6,510 nt of DNA. Origin: an uncultured Clostridia bacterium (GTDB taxonomy: Bacteria > Bacillota > Clostridia > Christensenellales > Aristaeellaceae). The notes under the pieces are model-generated. The model did not search any database. It was given only the letters and a program-made list of their open reading frames with translations, and was not told the DNA's origin. Shown here piece by piece: positions 1 to 4,692 of this stretch; within the stretch, counting starts at the first letter, position 1, and each line of letters opens with the position of its first letter. The DNA is taken from the NCBI GenBank assembly GCA_937934775.1, contig CALGYL010000395.1, positions 1-6,510 of the forward strand. Direction: 5' to 3'. The translations under genes were made by a program, and so were the position numbers.

Positions 1-84
1 GAGTTTGTCAAAAAGCGCAGCGTGTTCCTGCATGGCGAGCGTCAGGTTCCGAAGGGCCTCCGTGTTGATAACGAGCTTAAACAT
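1..84 (-). CDS. Partial CDS, N-terminal 28 codons of an unknown protein
   Basis: An open frame starts with ATG at 84 and runs off the left edge of the window. The visible N-terminus begins MFKLVINTEALRNLTLAMQE and looks like one short strand followed by a helix. A purine-rich GGTAGG sits about six bases upstream of the ATG, and the start comes six bases after the stop of the preceding gene, so it is very likely the next cistron of the leftward operon. The fragment is too short to assign. By position, downstream of a terminase-small-subunit-like gene, it could be a phage packaging or morphogenesis protein, but that rests on location only. Confidence 0.6.
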   Translation of the reverse strand, partial: MFKLVINTEALRNLTLAMQEHAALFDKL

Positions 85-90
85 AGTTTC

Positions 91-303
91 CTACCTTTCA
101 ACCGGATTTTCCGGTATGTTGTCGATAATTGTCGGAGAAGCGCCCGAAGCGTCAAGCCAGCGTTGAGTTACCACGCGGCCAGCCAGCGCGCGCGGCGATT
201 CGATGGTGAACCGCGAACCAGCGGCTTTTACGATCATTGGGAATGACGGCATTCCCCGTCCGGAGGCCTCCAGCCTTTTCAGGCGGGCAAGTACGTTCAT
301 CAT
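91..303 (-). CDS. Small hypothetical protein (70 aa)
   Basis: I do not recognise this protein. Its start ATG overlaps the TGA stop of the upstream gene as ATGATGA, and AAAGGGGG lies about seven bases upstream, so translation is probably coupled; the second Met gives a 69-aa alternative. Residues 3-13 (NVLARLKRLEA) look like a short amphipathic helix. The middle has hydrophobic, strand-like stretches (FPMIVKAAG, SRFTIES), and the C-terminus is rich in Pro and Asn. There is no membrane segment, signal peptide or cysteine. Small proteins of this kind are common next to phage terminase genes. The tight junctions on both sides support a real gene more than the sequence itself does. Confidence 0.6.
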   Translation of the reverse strand: MMNVLARLKRLEASGRGMPSFPMIVKAAGSRFTIESPRALAGRVVTQRWLDASGASPTIIDNIPENPVER

Positions 304-683
304 CGAAATCCCCCTTTCACGGGCCAGTCAAAGCCGTTCTGCGCCTGTTCTAAGGCTTCCAGGCGCGGCGTGATGTTGTGCACTTCCTCCGCCCGCAAAG
401 CGAATTCTAAGACCGTCCTAGCGGCTTGCAGGCGCACATATGGCGGGCCGTCCTGCATCAGTTTCCCAACAACGGAAATAGCCTCGCCCAGCCGTTCGTT
501 CAGCCCAGCCCACGCGCTTTGCACAATCTGCCCGCGCGCCGCGTCGAATTCCGCTTTGAAGTCGGGCCGGGACAACCAGCGCGTGATCGTCCTGCGCGGC
601 ACGCCACAAGCGCGGGAAGCGTCTAGGACTGTCGGGCTTGTCAACAGTGCAGCGAGGATAGTTTCCCGTTTTGCACTACCCAT
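300..683 (-). CDS. HTH DNA-binding protein, phage terminase small subunit-like (127 aa)
   Basis: Residues 5-40 form a helix-turn-helix: a KRETILAALL helix, then SPTVLDASRACGVPRRTITR with the pattern of an AraC/Tc1-like triple-helix HTH. It is followed by a LSRPDFKAEFDAARGQI segment and a long helical region (52-115) ending in a coiled-coil-like LEFALRAEEVHNITPRLEAL. This arrangement is typical of phage HTH proteins annotated as terminase small subunit-like, which recognise phage DNA for packaging. The start is well supported by a near-perfect Shine-Dalgarno (AAGGGAGGTGA) six bases upstream, inside the 3' end of the sigma-factor gene. It overlaps that gene by eight bases and the next gene by four. 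A large terminase gene would be expected beyond the left edge. A plain transcriptional regulator is the main alternative. Confidence 0.65.
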   Translation of the reverse strand: MGSAKRETILAALLTSPTVLDASRACGVPRRTITRWLSRPDFKAEFDAARGQIVQSAWAGLNERLGEAISVVGKLMQDGPPYVRLQAARTVLEFALRAEEVHNITPRLEALEQAQNGFDWPVKGGFR

Positions 684-1233
684 CTATCGTCACCTCCCTT
701 CTAAGCACCGGGTCTATCCGTAGTTCGTTCAGCGCCTTCCGGCGTAGCTTCCACGCCGCATCCGGCGTCAGTCCCAGGGCCTCACCAACCGCCGCGTAGC
801 TCATACCTTTCAGGTCGCGCAGCTGGATCACCTCGCGCCTACGGCCCGTCAGGCGGCCCACAGCGCCCCGTACAGCGGCCCGGCGCTCTACCTCTACAAT
901 CCCGCTAGAGGCGTCAGGGAGGCTCGTATCGGCTAGCAGAGCGGCCCGTGTGGTTCCGTCCTCGCTGATAGGCGCGTCCAGCGCCACAGCGCCCATGTGC
1001 GCCCGTCTGCGCGTTCCACGAAGCCCCACGGCGGCGAGCATAGCCTTCCGCACATAATTCCATGCCCATGTTGTCCAGGCGCCTTTGCTCGCGTCGTATG
1101 TCCGCGCCGCCTCTACCAGCCCCAGGTATCCGGCTTGCACAAGATCGTCGGTATCAACCGCGTTATCAACGTGCGCATATCGCCGCGCCAGTTTGTAGAG
1201 AAGGCCGCGGTTGTTCGTGTACAGTTCCATCAC
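676..1233 (-). CDS. Sigma-70 family RNA polymerase sigma factor (phage-type, 184-185 aa)
   Basis: Residues 3-70 match sigma region 2: a helix around LLYKLARRYA, the core-binding stretch TDDLVQAGYLGLVEAARTYD, and the -10-recognition end with aromatics (WTTWAWNYVRKAM). Residues 124-173 match region 4: RLTGRRREVIQLRD, then the HTH GMSYAAVGEALGLTPDAAW and a basic recognition helix KLRRKALNELR. Region 3 is replaced by a charged linker, and there is no region 1.1, so this is a small two-domain factor. The start is either GTG at 1233 (GTGA overlap with the upstream stop) or ATG at 1230; no clear ribosome site precedes either, so coupling is likely. It sits directly before the terminase-like gene, the place where Gram-positive phages keep late-gene activators (ArpU/RinA position). 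A role in late transcription is therefore inferred, not shown. Confidence 0.85.
   Translation of the reverse strand: MMELYTNNRGLLYKLARRYAHVDNAVDTDDLVQAGYLGLVEAARTYDASKGAWTTWAWNYVRKAMLAAVGLRGTRRRAHMGAVALDAPISEDGTTRAALLADTSLPDASSGIVEVERRAAVRGAVGRLTGRRREVIQLRDLKGMSYAAVGEALGLTPDAAWKLRRKALNELRIDPVLRREVTIDG
690..700 (-). promoter_or_regulatory. Strong ribosome binding site inside the sigma-factor 3' end
   Basis: AAGGGAGGTGA on the minus strand closely matches the anti-Shine-Dalgarno complement of 16S rRNA and is six bases from the ATG at 683. It fixes the start of the terminase-like gene and suggests that this gene is translated strongly and not only by coupling. Confidence 0.8.
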
Positions 1234-1610
1234 AGTTCGGAGGCGCGCACGCGCTCATATTCCGCGTCAATCTCCCGGTCACGAGCTTCAACGTACAGCC
1301 GGAGGAACGGCCCGTACAGCGTCAGAAAATCGGGCAAGCCCATGATTGCAATCCATCGGCCCCGGTTCATCCGATGCATCACAACCGGCAACGTCCCCGG
1401 CGCGGCGTCGCCCTGCGCCTGATTAAGCGCCTCGGAAAGGCGAAGCGTCTCGGTTCTCTTGACTTCGACATGCAGAGCAGGCAGCGATATGTCCGGGTTT
1501 CCCTTGCCGCCCACCCATTGCTGAAGGTTCCGCGTCGCCGGAAGGCCGCGCGCCTCCAGCAGGTGGAGCAATTCGAGTTCGGCAGCGTTACCTTTGCGTT
1601 TGGAGTTCAT
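1230..1610 (-). CDS. PD-(D/E)XK nuclease, Holliday junction resolvase-like (126 aa)
   Basis: The N-terminus (KRKGNAAELELLHLLEARG) resembles archaeal Hjc and phage resolvase-type nucleases, with Glu11 as the helix-1 acidic residue. The core motif is GNPDISL...LHVEVKR: Asp40, then Glu49-Val-Lys51, which are the D-(x8)-ExK residues of PD-(D/E)XK enzymes. It is followed by LNQAQGDA, where a polar helix residue (Gln) is typical. The family cleaves DNA at branched structures; in phages such enzymes resolve replication or recombination intermediates before packaging. The start is well supported by GGAGGA six bases before the ATG and a four-base ATGA overlap with the upstream gene. The length fits single-domain resolvases. 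A VRR-NUC-like or other structure-specific nuclease is possible. Confidence 0.75.
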   Translation of the reverse strand: MNSKRKGNAAELELLHLLEARGLPATRNLQQWVGGKGNPDISLPALHVEVKRTETLRLSEALNQAQGDAAPGTLPVVMHRMNRGRWIAIMGLPDFLTLYGPFLRLYVEARDREIDAEYERVRASEL

Positions 1611-1945
1611 AGGGCTTCCTCCAGTCGTATGAAGTCGATGTCAAAAAGCCCGGTCGGTCGGTGGTATCGCACATTCCCCACAAGCAGCACCTCGCCGCGC
1701 TTGACGGCCTCGCCCAAGGAAAGCGCTTCGTCGGGTGGAATACCTGTCATGTGCAGCACCTCGCCGCGCTGATCCCGTCGAACCGCTTCCGCAGCCTCCA
1801 TGCCCATATCTCGCAGTTGCTCCGCTTTCAGGCGAACGTCATAAGGGATTTTCCCGCCACCGCGCATCTTGCCGCGTATGCGGCCATCCTCCACCCAAAG
1901 CACCATGCCCGCCGCGCGAAGCTCTTTTATCAATGTTTCGATCAT
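1607..1945 (-). CDS. TubC N-terminal docking domain-like protein (112 aa)
   Basis: Starting at the ATG at 1945, residues 1-50 read MIETLIKELRAAGMVLWVED followed by GRIRGKM and a helix PYDVRLKAEQLRDMG. This helix, then LWVE-DGRIR hairpin, then helix matches the small docking fold named from the TubC N-terminus, which in megasynthases mediates protein-protein contact and which also turns up in phage and integrative-element replication regions. Residues 63-112 are an unrecognised mixed alpha/beta tail (MTGIPPDEALSLGEAVKRGE, then strands). I prefer this start because GGGGGG lies seven bases upstream; the in-frame ATG at 1960 overlaps that ribosome site. It follows the repeat array and overlaps the nuclease gene by four bases. 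A partner, perhaps the ATPase or zinc-finger protein, is inferred only. Confidence 0.65.
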   Translation of the reverse strand: MIETLIKELRAAGMVLWVEDGRIRGKMRGGGKIPYDVRLKAEQLRDMGMEAAEAVRRDQRGEVLHMTGIPPDEALSLGEAVKRGEVLLVGNVRYHRPTGLFDIDFIRLEEAL

Positions 1946-1952
1946 GTAAATA

Positions 1953-1958
1953 CCCCCC
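1953..1958 (-). promoter_or_regulatory. Ribosome binding site deciding the start at 1945
   Basis: A run of six G on the minus strand is spaced seven bases from the ATG at 1945. It overlaps the alternative upstream ATG at 1960, which has no ribosome site of its own, so the shorter protein is preferred. Confidence 0.6.
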
Positions 1959-1973
1959 ATGTATAAAGCTTGA

Positions 1974-2136
1974 TGTCATCATGTCATCTTGTCACTATGC
2001 ATGGAAGGAATCCAGCAGATTCAGGGGTTTTAGCCTCCGGCGCGGTGACATGAACGAGTGTTTGATGTCACCATTTAGCCCTAGTTGTGACATGATGACA
2101 AGGATGACATGAGTGACAACAATGACATGAGTGACA
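1974..2136. repeat. Iteron-like array of TGACA/TGTCA repeats, candidate replication origin or operator
   Basis: There are eleven copies of the pentamer TGACA (or its complement TGTCA) in this gap. Three TGTCA copies begin at 1974, 1982 and 1990 (8-bp period). Single copies lie at 2046 (TGACA) and 2066 (TGTCA). Six TGACA copies begin at 2088, 2096, 2105, 2114, 2123 and 2132 (8-bp then 9-bp period). The left and right clusters contain a perfect 13-bp inverted repeat: 1974-1986 against 2088-2100 (TGACATGATGACA). The array fills the only sizeable intergenic gap of the leftward operon and starts right at the stop codon of the RepA-like ATPase gene. Tandem short repeats next to a replication protein gene suggest iterons of an origin. 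A regulatory array for the downstream genes is the alternative. Confidence 0.7.
2044..2072. repeat. Perfect 8-bp palindrome inside the repeat array
   Basis: GGTGACAT at 2044-2051 is the exact reverse complement of ATGTCACC at 2065-2072, with a 13-base loop. It places two of the TGACA units head to head and could form a hairpin or cruciform, or bind a dimeric protein. It has no T-tract, so it is not a standard terminator. Confidence 0.6.
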
Positions 2137-3324
2137 TCAAAATTCATCCTTTACGACGCGGGAAATAGAAAGTTTTCTTGCTCTGCCCGTTCGCTTTGTC
2201 CGAACGGAAACCCCATCGCGTTCATAAAGCGCATGCGTCATTTGCTCCAACTCCCGGCCCAGTTGCCGAACGTCGAAAACCCCTATTGGTTCGCTCGATG
2301 CCGCCTGAATGGATTCCAGAAGCTCCGAGGCCGTCCCCTGCCACTCCGGAGGGTTTAGGCTCCGCAAGAGTGCCAGGATACCACGGACAACGCCGGATTT
2401 CGAATAGGCCCTTTCCTCCGCATGCGCGACAGGGTCAACGCCCTGCACAGTCCACAAGCCGCCATCAAACCGGAGAACCATGTCCCCAATGCCTTCAAAG
2501 TCACGGCTGGAGGATTTAAGGATACAATCAGGATCATCGCGCTTCCCGGTCAGGGCCAGAACCGTATCACAGACGCCGGTCAAGCCCATAGAGCCGGAGA
2601 TTTTCTCAAACCAGTCATCGCCATCATCGACACCCTTTTTGTAATGGTGGACGCCCAGGATGGCTATACCGCGTTCCAGAGCGAGCGCTTGCAGCGCGCC
2701 ATACGTCCGCGTGTCCGCGTTGTAGGCGTCCTCTCCGGGTCTGCCGCGCCCTCGGACGCGCCCCACAGTATCGATGATCACCAACCGCGTGTCCGGGTTC
2801 CTGTCCAACCAGTCGCGGATTTGATCGAGCAAAAAGCCCTTGTCGCCCAGCATGTCGGCCCGATGTGAGATGCACAAGTCCTCCGGCCACTCACCCGGCA
2901 GCAGAATAGACATGCGTCTTTGCGTCCGGCTTTCCCCCGATTCAAGGTCTAGGTAGAGCGCCTTTCCCTGCCTTGTCCGCCGGTCAAGGAATGTGCCGCC
3001 AGTGGACACGGCTACGGCCAGCGCCAGCGCAAGCCAGCTTTTCCCGCGCTTCGGCGCGCCCGCCAACAGAGAAAGCCCGGCAGGTAAAAGCCCGTCCACT
3101 ACCACCGGCGCGGCCTTAATTTCCTTTGCGCGCAGGTCTTTCGCGGAGTACGCCTCGATGGGCTGAAAGGCTGGTTTAACCGGAATGTCCTTCGCCGGAT
3201 GGATCGTGAACGGCGCTTCCGCGTCAGATTTTCGGCGCGCGGCTATCTGCGCGCGCATATCCATTTCAGCGGCAGCGCGAAGGACCGGGCTTTCGTCCAA
3301 ATACTTCTGTAGGTTCGGATTCAA
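2137..3324 (-). CDS. RepA-like RecA-fold ATPase / replicative helicase (395 aa)
   Basis: This is an AAA_25/RepA-type hexameric ATPase. From the TTG start, the Walker A motif GAPKRGKS is near residues 89-96, Walker B (RLVIIDTVG) is near 180-188, and the segments GVHHYKKG (about 224-231) and SGSMGLTGVCDTVLAL (about 243-258) are characteristic of the RepA helicase family. A helical N-terminus (NPNLQKYLDESPVLRAAAEM) precedes the core, and about 80 C-terminal residues look like a winged-helix-type tail (SELLESIQAA...DVRQLGRELEQM). The role would be unwinding DNA at the element's origin. The TTG at 3324 overlaps the previous stop (TTGA) and has GGAGGGG five bases upstream. A longer reading from ATG at 3378 would overlap the previous gene by 58 bases and add a non-conserved-looking stretch. 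Its 3' end abuts the repeat array. Confidence 0.85.
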   Translation of the reverse strand: MNPNLQKYLDESPVLRAAAEMDMRAQIAARRKSDAEAPFTIHPAKDIPVKPAFQPIEAYSAKDLRAKEIKAAPVVVDGLLPAGLSLLAGAPKRGKSWLALALAVAVSTGGTFLDRRTRQGKALYLDLESGESRTQRRMSILLPGEWPEDLCISHRADMLGDKGFLLDQIRDWLDRNPDTRLVIIDTVGRVRGRGRPGEDAYNADTRTYGALQALALERGIAILGVHHYKKGVDDGDDWFEKISGSMGLTGVCDTVLALTGKRDDPDCILKSSSRDFEGIGDMVLRFDGGLWTVQGVDPVAHAEERAYSKSGVVRGILALLRSLNPPEWQGTASELLESIQAASSEPIGVFDVRQLGRELEQMTHALYERDGVSVRTKRTGRARKLSISRVVKDEF

Positions 3325-3863
3325 ATTCGCCCCTCCATCCGCAACGCCAGTTCGTCCAGCGTCGCGACTTCCGCGCAATCAATCTCGATGTCCGCCGCCG
3401 CCCTTGCCGATAGCGCGCCCACGAAATTCTGATCGCTCCACGCTTCCGGGCCTCCGATCGCAGCCCGGCAACGCGCCACGCCATCCGCCAGCCTCCGCGC
3501 CTCGCGCAGCGCGGCCAGCCGGTCAGCGCGGAAGTGTTCGAGCGCGCGGCGCAAATTCCCCGCCGTGGGCTTTGGCGGGCCGCTGGGCCTGTCCGCGCTG
3601 ATTCCGAAATCCGACGCCAGTCGGCGCGCTGCATCTAGAGGCGACATCCGGTAAATGTGCGCGTAGAGCGCCACCGCATCGCCGCCCGCTGAACACGAAA
3701 AGCAGCGCCAGCCGCCGTCGGGATATAGGCATAAGCTCGCGGTTCGCTCCCCCGACGCCGGGCAGCGCGTCCAAGAGCGCGCCCCGCGCGCGGTCAAAAC
3801 TAGACCGGCGCGGTCTGCGGCTTCGGAGGCCGGAATTCGCCGGAGTTCGTCAAACAGGTTCAC
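3321..3863 (-). CDS. Short CHC2-type zinc-finger protein, primase-like N-terminal domain (180 aa)
   Basis: Residues 30-88 follow the DnaG zinc-finger pattern: WTRCPASGERTASLCLYPDG, then WRCFSCSAGGDAVALY and a helix SPLDAARRLASDFGI. In the family (CPFHxEKTPSF ... CFGCGAGGD) the four metal ligands are Cys-His-Cys-Cys. Here Cys34, Cys54 and Cys57 are present, but the His position is Ser37; Cys45 is an extra nearby cysteine. There is no TOPRIM catalytic domain; residues 100-180 are an Arg/Ala-rich helical tail. It may bind DNA or help priming rather than synthesise primers itself. The GTG start at 3863 overlaps the previous stop as GTGA; no strong ribosome site is seen. The frame stays open upstream to 4115, but that part shadows the excisionase-like gene. 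The sequence is very GC-rich. Confidence 0.75.
   Translation of the reverse strand: MNLFDELRRIPASEAADRAGLVLTARGARSWTRCPASGERTASLCLYPDGGWRCFSCSAGGDAVALYAHIYRMSPLDAARRLASDFGISADRPSGPPKPTAGNLRRALEHFRADRLAALREARRLADGVARCRAAIGGPEAWSDQNFVGALSARAAADIEIDCAEVATLDELALRMEGRI
3330..3336 (-). promoter_or_regulatory. Ribosome binding site deciding a TTG start
   Basis: GGAGGGG on the minus strand lies five bases upstream of the TTG at 3324, inside the last codons of the zinc-finger gene. It supports TTG initiation with a TTGA stop-start overlap rather than the distant ATG. Confidence 0.7.
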
Positions 3864-4051
3864 ACGGTCGACCGCTGGGCGGCTTGTTCTTCGAGCCATT
3901 TCCGGAAGCCGTCGACTGGAATCACCCATTTTCTCCCAGCGCGCAGAGCCGGGAAATCCGAGCGTTTCGCCCACAGGAACATCGTAGGAACACAAACACC
4001 CGCCGCCTCTGCGGCTTCTTTGAGCGTGAACGCTAGCTTGCAAACTTCCAT
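3860..4051 (-). CDS. xis: Excisionase-like winged HTH protein (MerR/Xis family, 63 aa)
   Basis: The protein is a single small HTH domain: FTLKEAAEAAGVCVPTMFLW, then KRSDFPALRAGRKWVIPVDGFRKWLEEQ. This is the classic layout of excisionase-family DNA-binding proteins (helix-turn-helix, wing with G-R-K/R-W-x-I-P, final helix with W-L-E). It is the first gene of the leftward operon, divergent from the repressor, the usual place for a recombination directionality factor. ATG at 4051 is preferred because GGGGAGAGG lies about ten bases upstream; a GTG at 4060 would add three residues but is nearly abutting that site. It overlaps the zinc-finger gene by four bases. Excision activity is inferred from family and position; a transcriptional regulator is the alternative. 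Confidence 0.7.
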   Translation of the reverse strand: MEVCKLAFTLKEAAEAAGVCVPTMFLWAKRSDFPALRAGRKWVIPVDGFRKWLEEQAAQRSTV

Positions 4052-4076
4052 AACCGCCACCGCCTCTCCCCAGTAA

Positions 4077-4157
4077 TCCCAACTGCAACTTTATTATAAA
4101 CCATCTTGGGTTCATCTGTCAACCCCAATCTCGGAAAACTTTTGCTTGCATTTGGGT
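4077..4157. promoter_or_regulatory. Candidate operator half-sites (TTGGG motifs in alternating orientation)
   Basis: TTGGGA lies on the minus strand at 4082-4077, TTGGGT on the plus strand at 4106-4111, TTGGGG on the minus strand at 4128-4123, and TTGGGT on the plus strand at 4152-4157. The middle two form an imperfect inverted repeat that spans the -35 box of the leftward promoter, and the last one lies between the -35 and -10 of the rightward promoter. This is what a dimeric repressor controlling both promoters would need. The motif is short and the spacing uneven, so chance cannot be excluded. Confidence 0.45.
4093..4122 (-). promoter_or_regulatory. Leftward early promoter
   Basis: On the minus strand a consensus -35 TTGACA (4122-4117) and a consensus -10 TATAAT (4098-4093) are separated by 18 bases. 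Transcription would start near 4086 and read the excisionase-replication operon. It is the only strong minus-strand promoter I see for this operon and overlaps candidate operator half-sites, so repression by the divergent XRE protein is likely. Confidence 0.85.
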
Positions 4158-4174
4158 CTATTCCGTGCTAGAAT
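4146..4174 (+). promoter_or_regulatory. Rightward promoter for the repressor-integrase operon
   Basis: An extended -10 (TG at 4166-4167, one base, then TAGAAT at 4169-4174) is preceded 17 bases upstream by a weak -35, TTGCAT (4146-4151). Transcription would begin near 4181, giving a leader of about 24 bases before the repressor ATG. Confidence 0.65.
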
Positions 4175-4204
4175 CTTCATGGAGCTGGCAAGGAGGGCAA
4201 AAAA

Positions 4205-4690
4205 ATGGATATGTACGATAGAATTGACGAGTTATTGAAGGAACGGAACATGAGCAGGCGACAACTTGCGATTAAGGCAGGCGTACCCACTTCCACGATG
4301 TCCAACCTCTTCGCGCGTCGTTCGGAATCACCGGCTCTTAACGTCGTGATGAAGATTGCAGAGGTGTTGAATGTTAGCCCAAGTGCGTTTATGTCTGATA
4401 CCGAATTCTATAAAATAAGGCCAAAGCAAATCACGATTGACATGACGGAGGCCGTGCAGGAAATACGTCGCCTTTTTTACGAAGAGCAACGGGAGAAGTT
4501 GAAAAAGTCGAGTGATCTCCTGCGTGGCATTGTTGGCGATGAGGACGCCGAGCGCGCCGCCATTCTCTTGAGTCACTTTCATGAATTGAATTCTGACGGT
4601 CAAAAAAAGGCGATCTCATACATTTCCGACTTAGAAGAGATTCAAAAATATGCAAAGCCAAGTCCGCTTGATGAGTTGAGGGGGGAATAG
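4205..4690 (+). CDS. XRE-family (CI-like) transcriptional repressor (161 aa)
   Basis: Residues 4-64 are a XRE/Cro-type HTH: YDRIDELLKERNMSRRQLAI, KAGVPTSTMSNLF, then ALNVVMKIAEVLNVSPSAFM. Residues 80-108 are a charged helix. Residues 118-150 (ILLSHFHELNSDGQKKAISY...DLEEIQKY) resemble the C-terminal segment common in XRE regulators of Clostridia. There is no LexA/CI-like S24 serine peptidase domain, so RecA-stimulated self-cleavage is not expected. AAGGAGG lies eight bases before the ATG, fixing the start. It is divergent from the leftward operon and shares its control region, so it is the probable lysogeny repressor. It ends two bases before the integrase ATG, so both are surely on one transcript. 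Its base composition is clearly more AT-rich than the leftward genes. Confidence 0.85.
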   Translation: MDMYDRIDELLKERNMSRRQLAIKAGVPTSTMSNLFARRSESPALNVVMKIAEVLNVSPSAFMSDTEFYKIRPKQITIDMTEAVQEIRRLFYEEQREKLKKSSDLLRGIVGDEDAERAAILLSHFHELNSDGQKKAISYISDLEEIQKYAKPSPLDELRGE

Positions 4691-4692
4691 TC

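Noticed and set aside
1062..1772. 236-codon plus-strand open frame
   Set aside because: It is a shadow antisense to the sigma-factor, nuclease and TubC-like genes in GC-rich DNA, with no domain pattern, no ribosome site and Pro/Arg/Ser-rich text.
1946..2000. Separate minus-strand promoter for the TubC-like gene (TATACA near 1962-1967)
   Set aside because: The -10-like hexamer has no acceptable -35 at the right distance; the overlapping TGACA repeats make chance matches likely.
1974..2136. CRISPR-like array
   Set aside because: The units are 5-9 bp with no spacers of uniform size and no cas genes; iteron-like or operator repeats explain it better.
2422..2868. 148-codon plus-strand open frame antisense to the ATPase
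   Set aside because: The Walker motifs and family pattern are on the minus strand; the plus-strand frame shows no domain and no initiation signals.
3325..3378. 18-codon N-terminal extension of the ATPase gene from ATG at 3378
   Set aside because: It lies wholly within the zinc-finger gene, whereas the TTG at 3324 has a good ribosome site and a TTGA overlap.
3864..4115. Upstream extension of the zinc-finger frame
   Set aside because: It covers the excisionase-like gene and the promoter in another frame, encodes low-complexity Gly/Arg text, and the GTG at 3863 fits the operon's overlap pattern.
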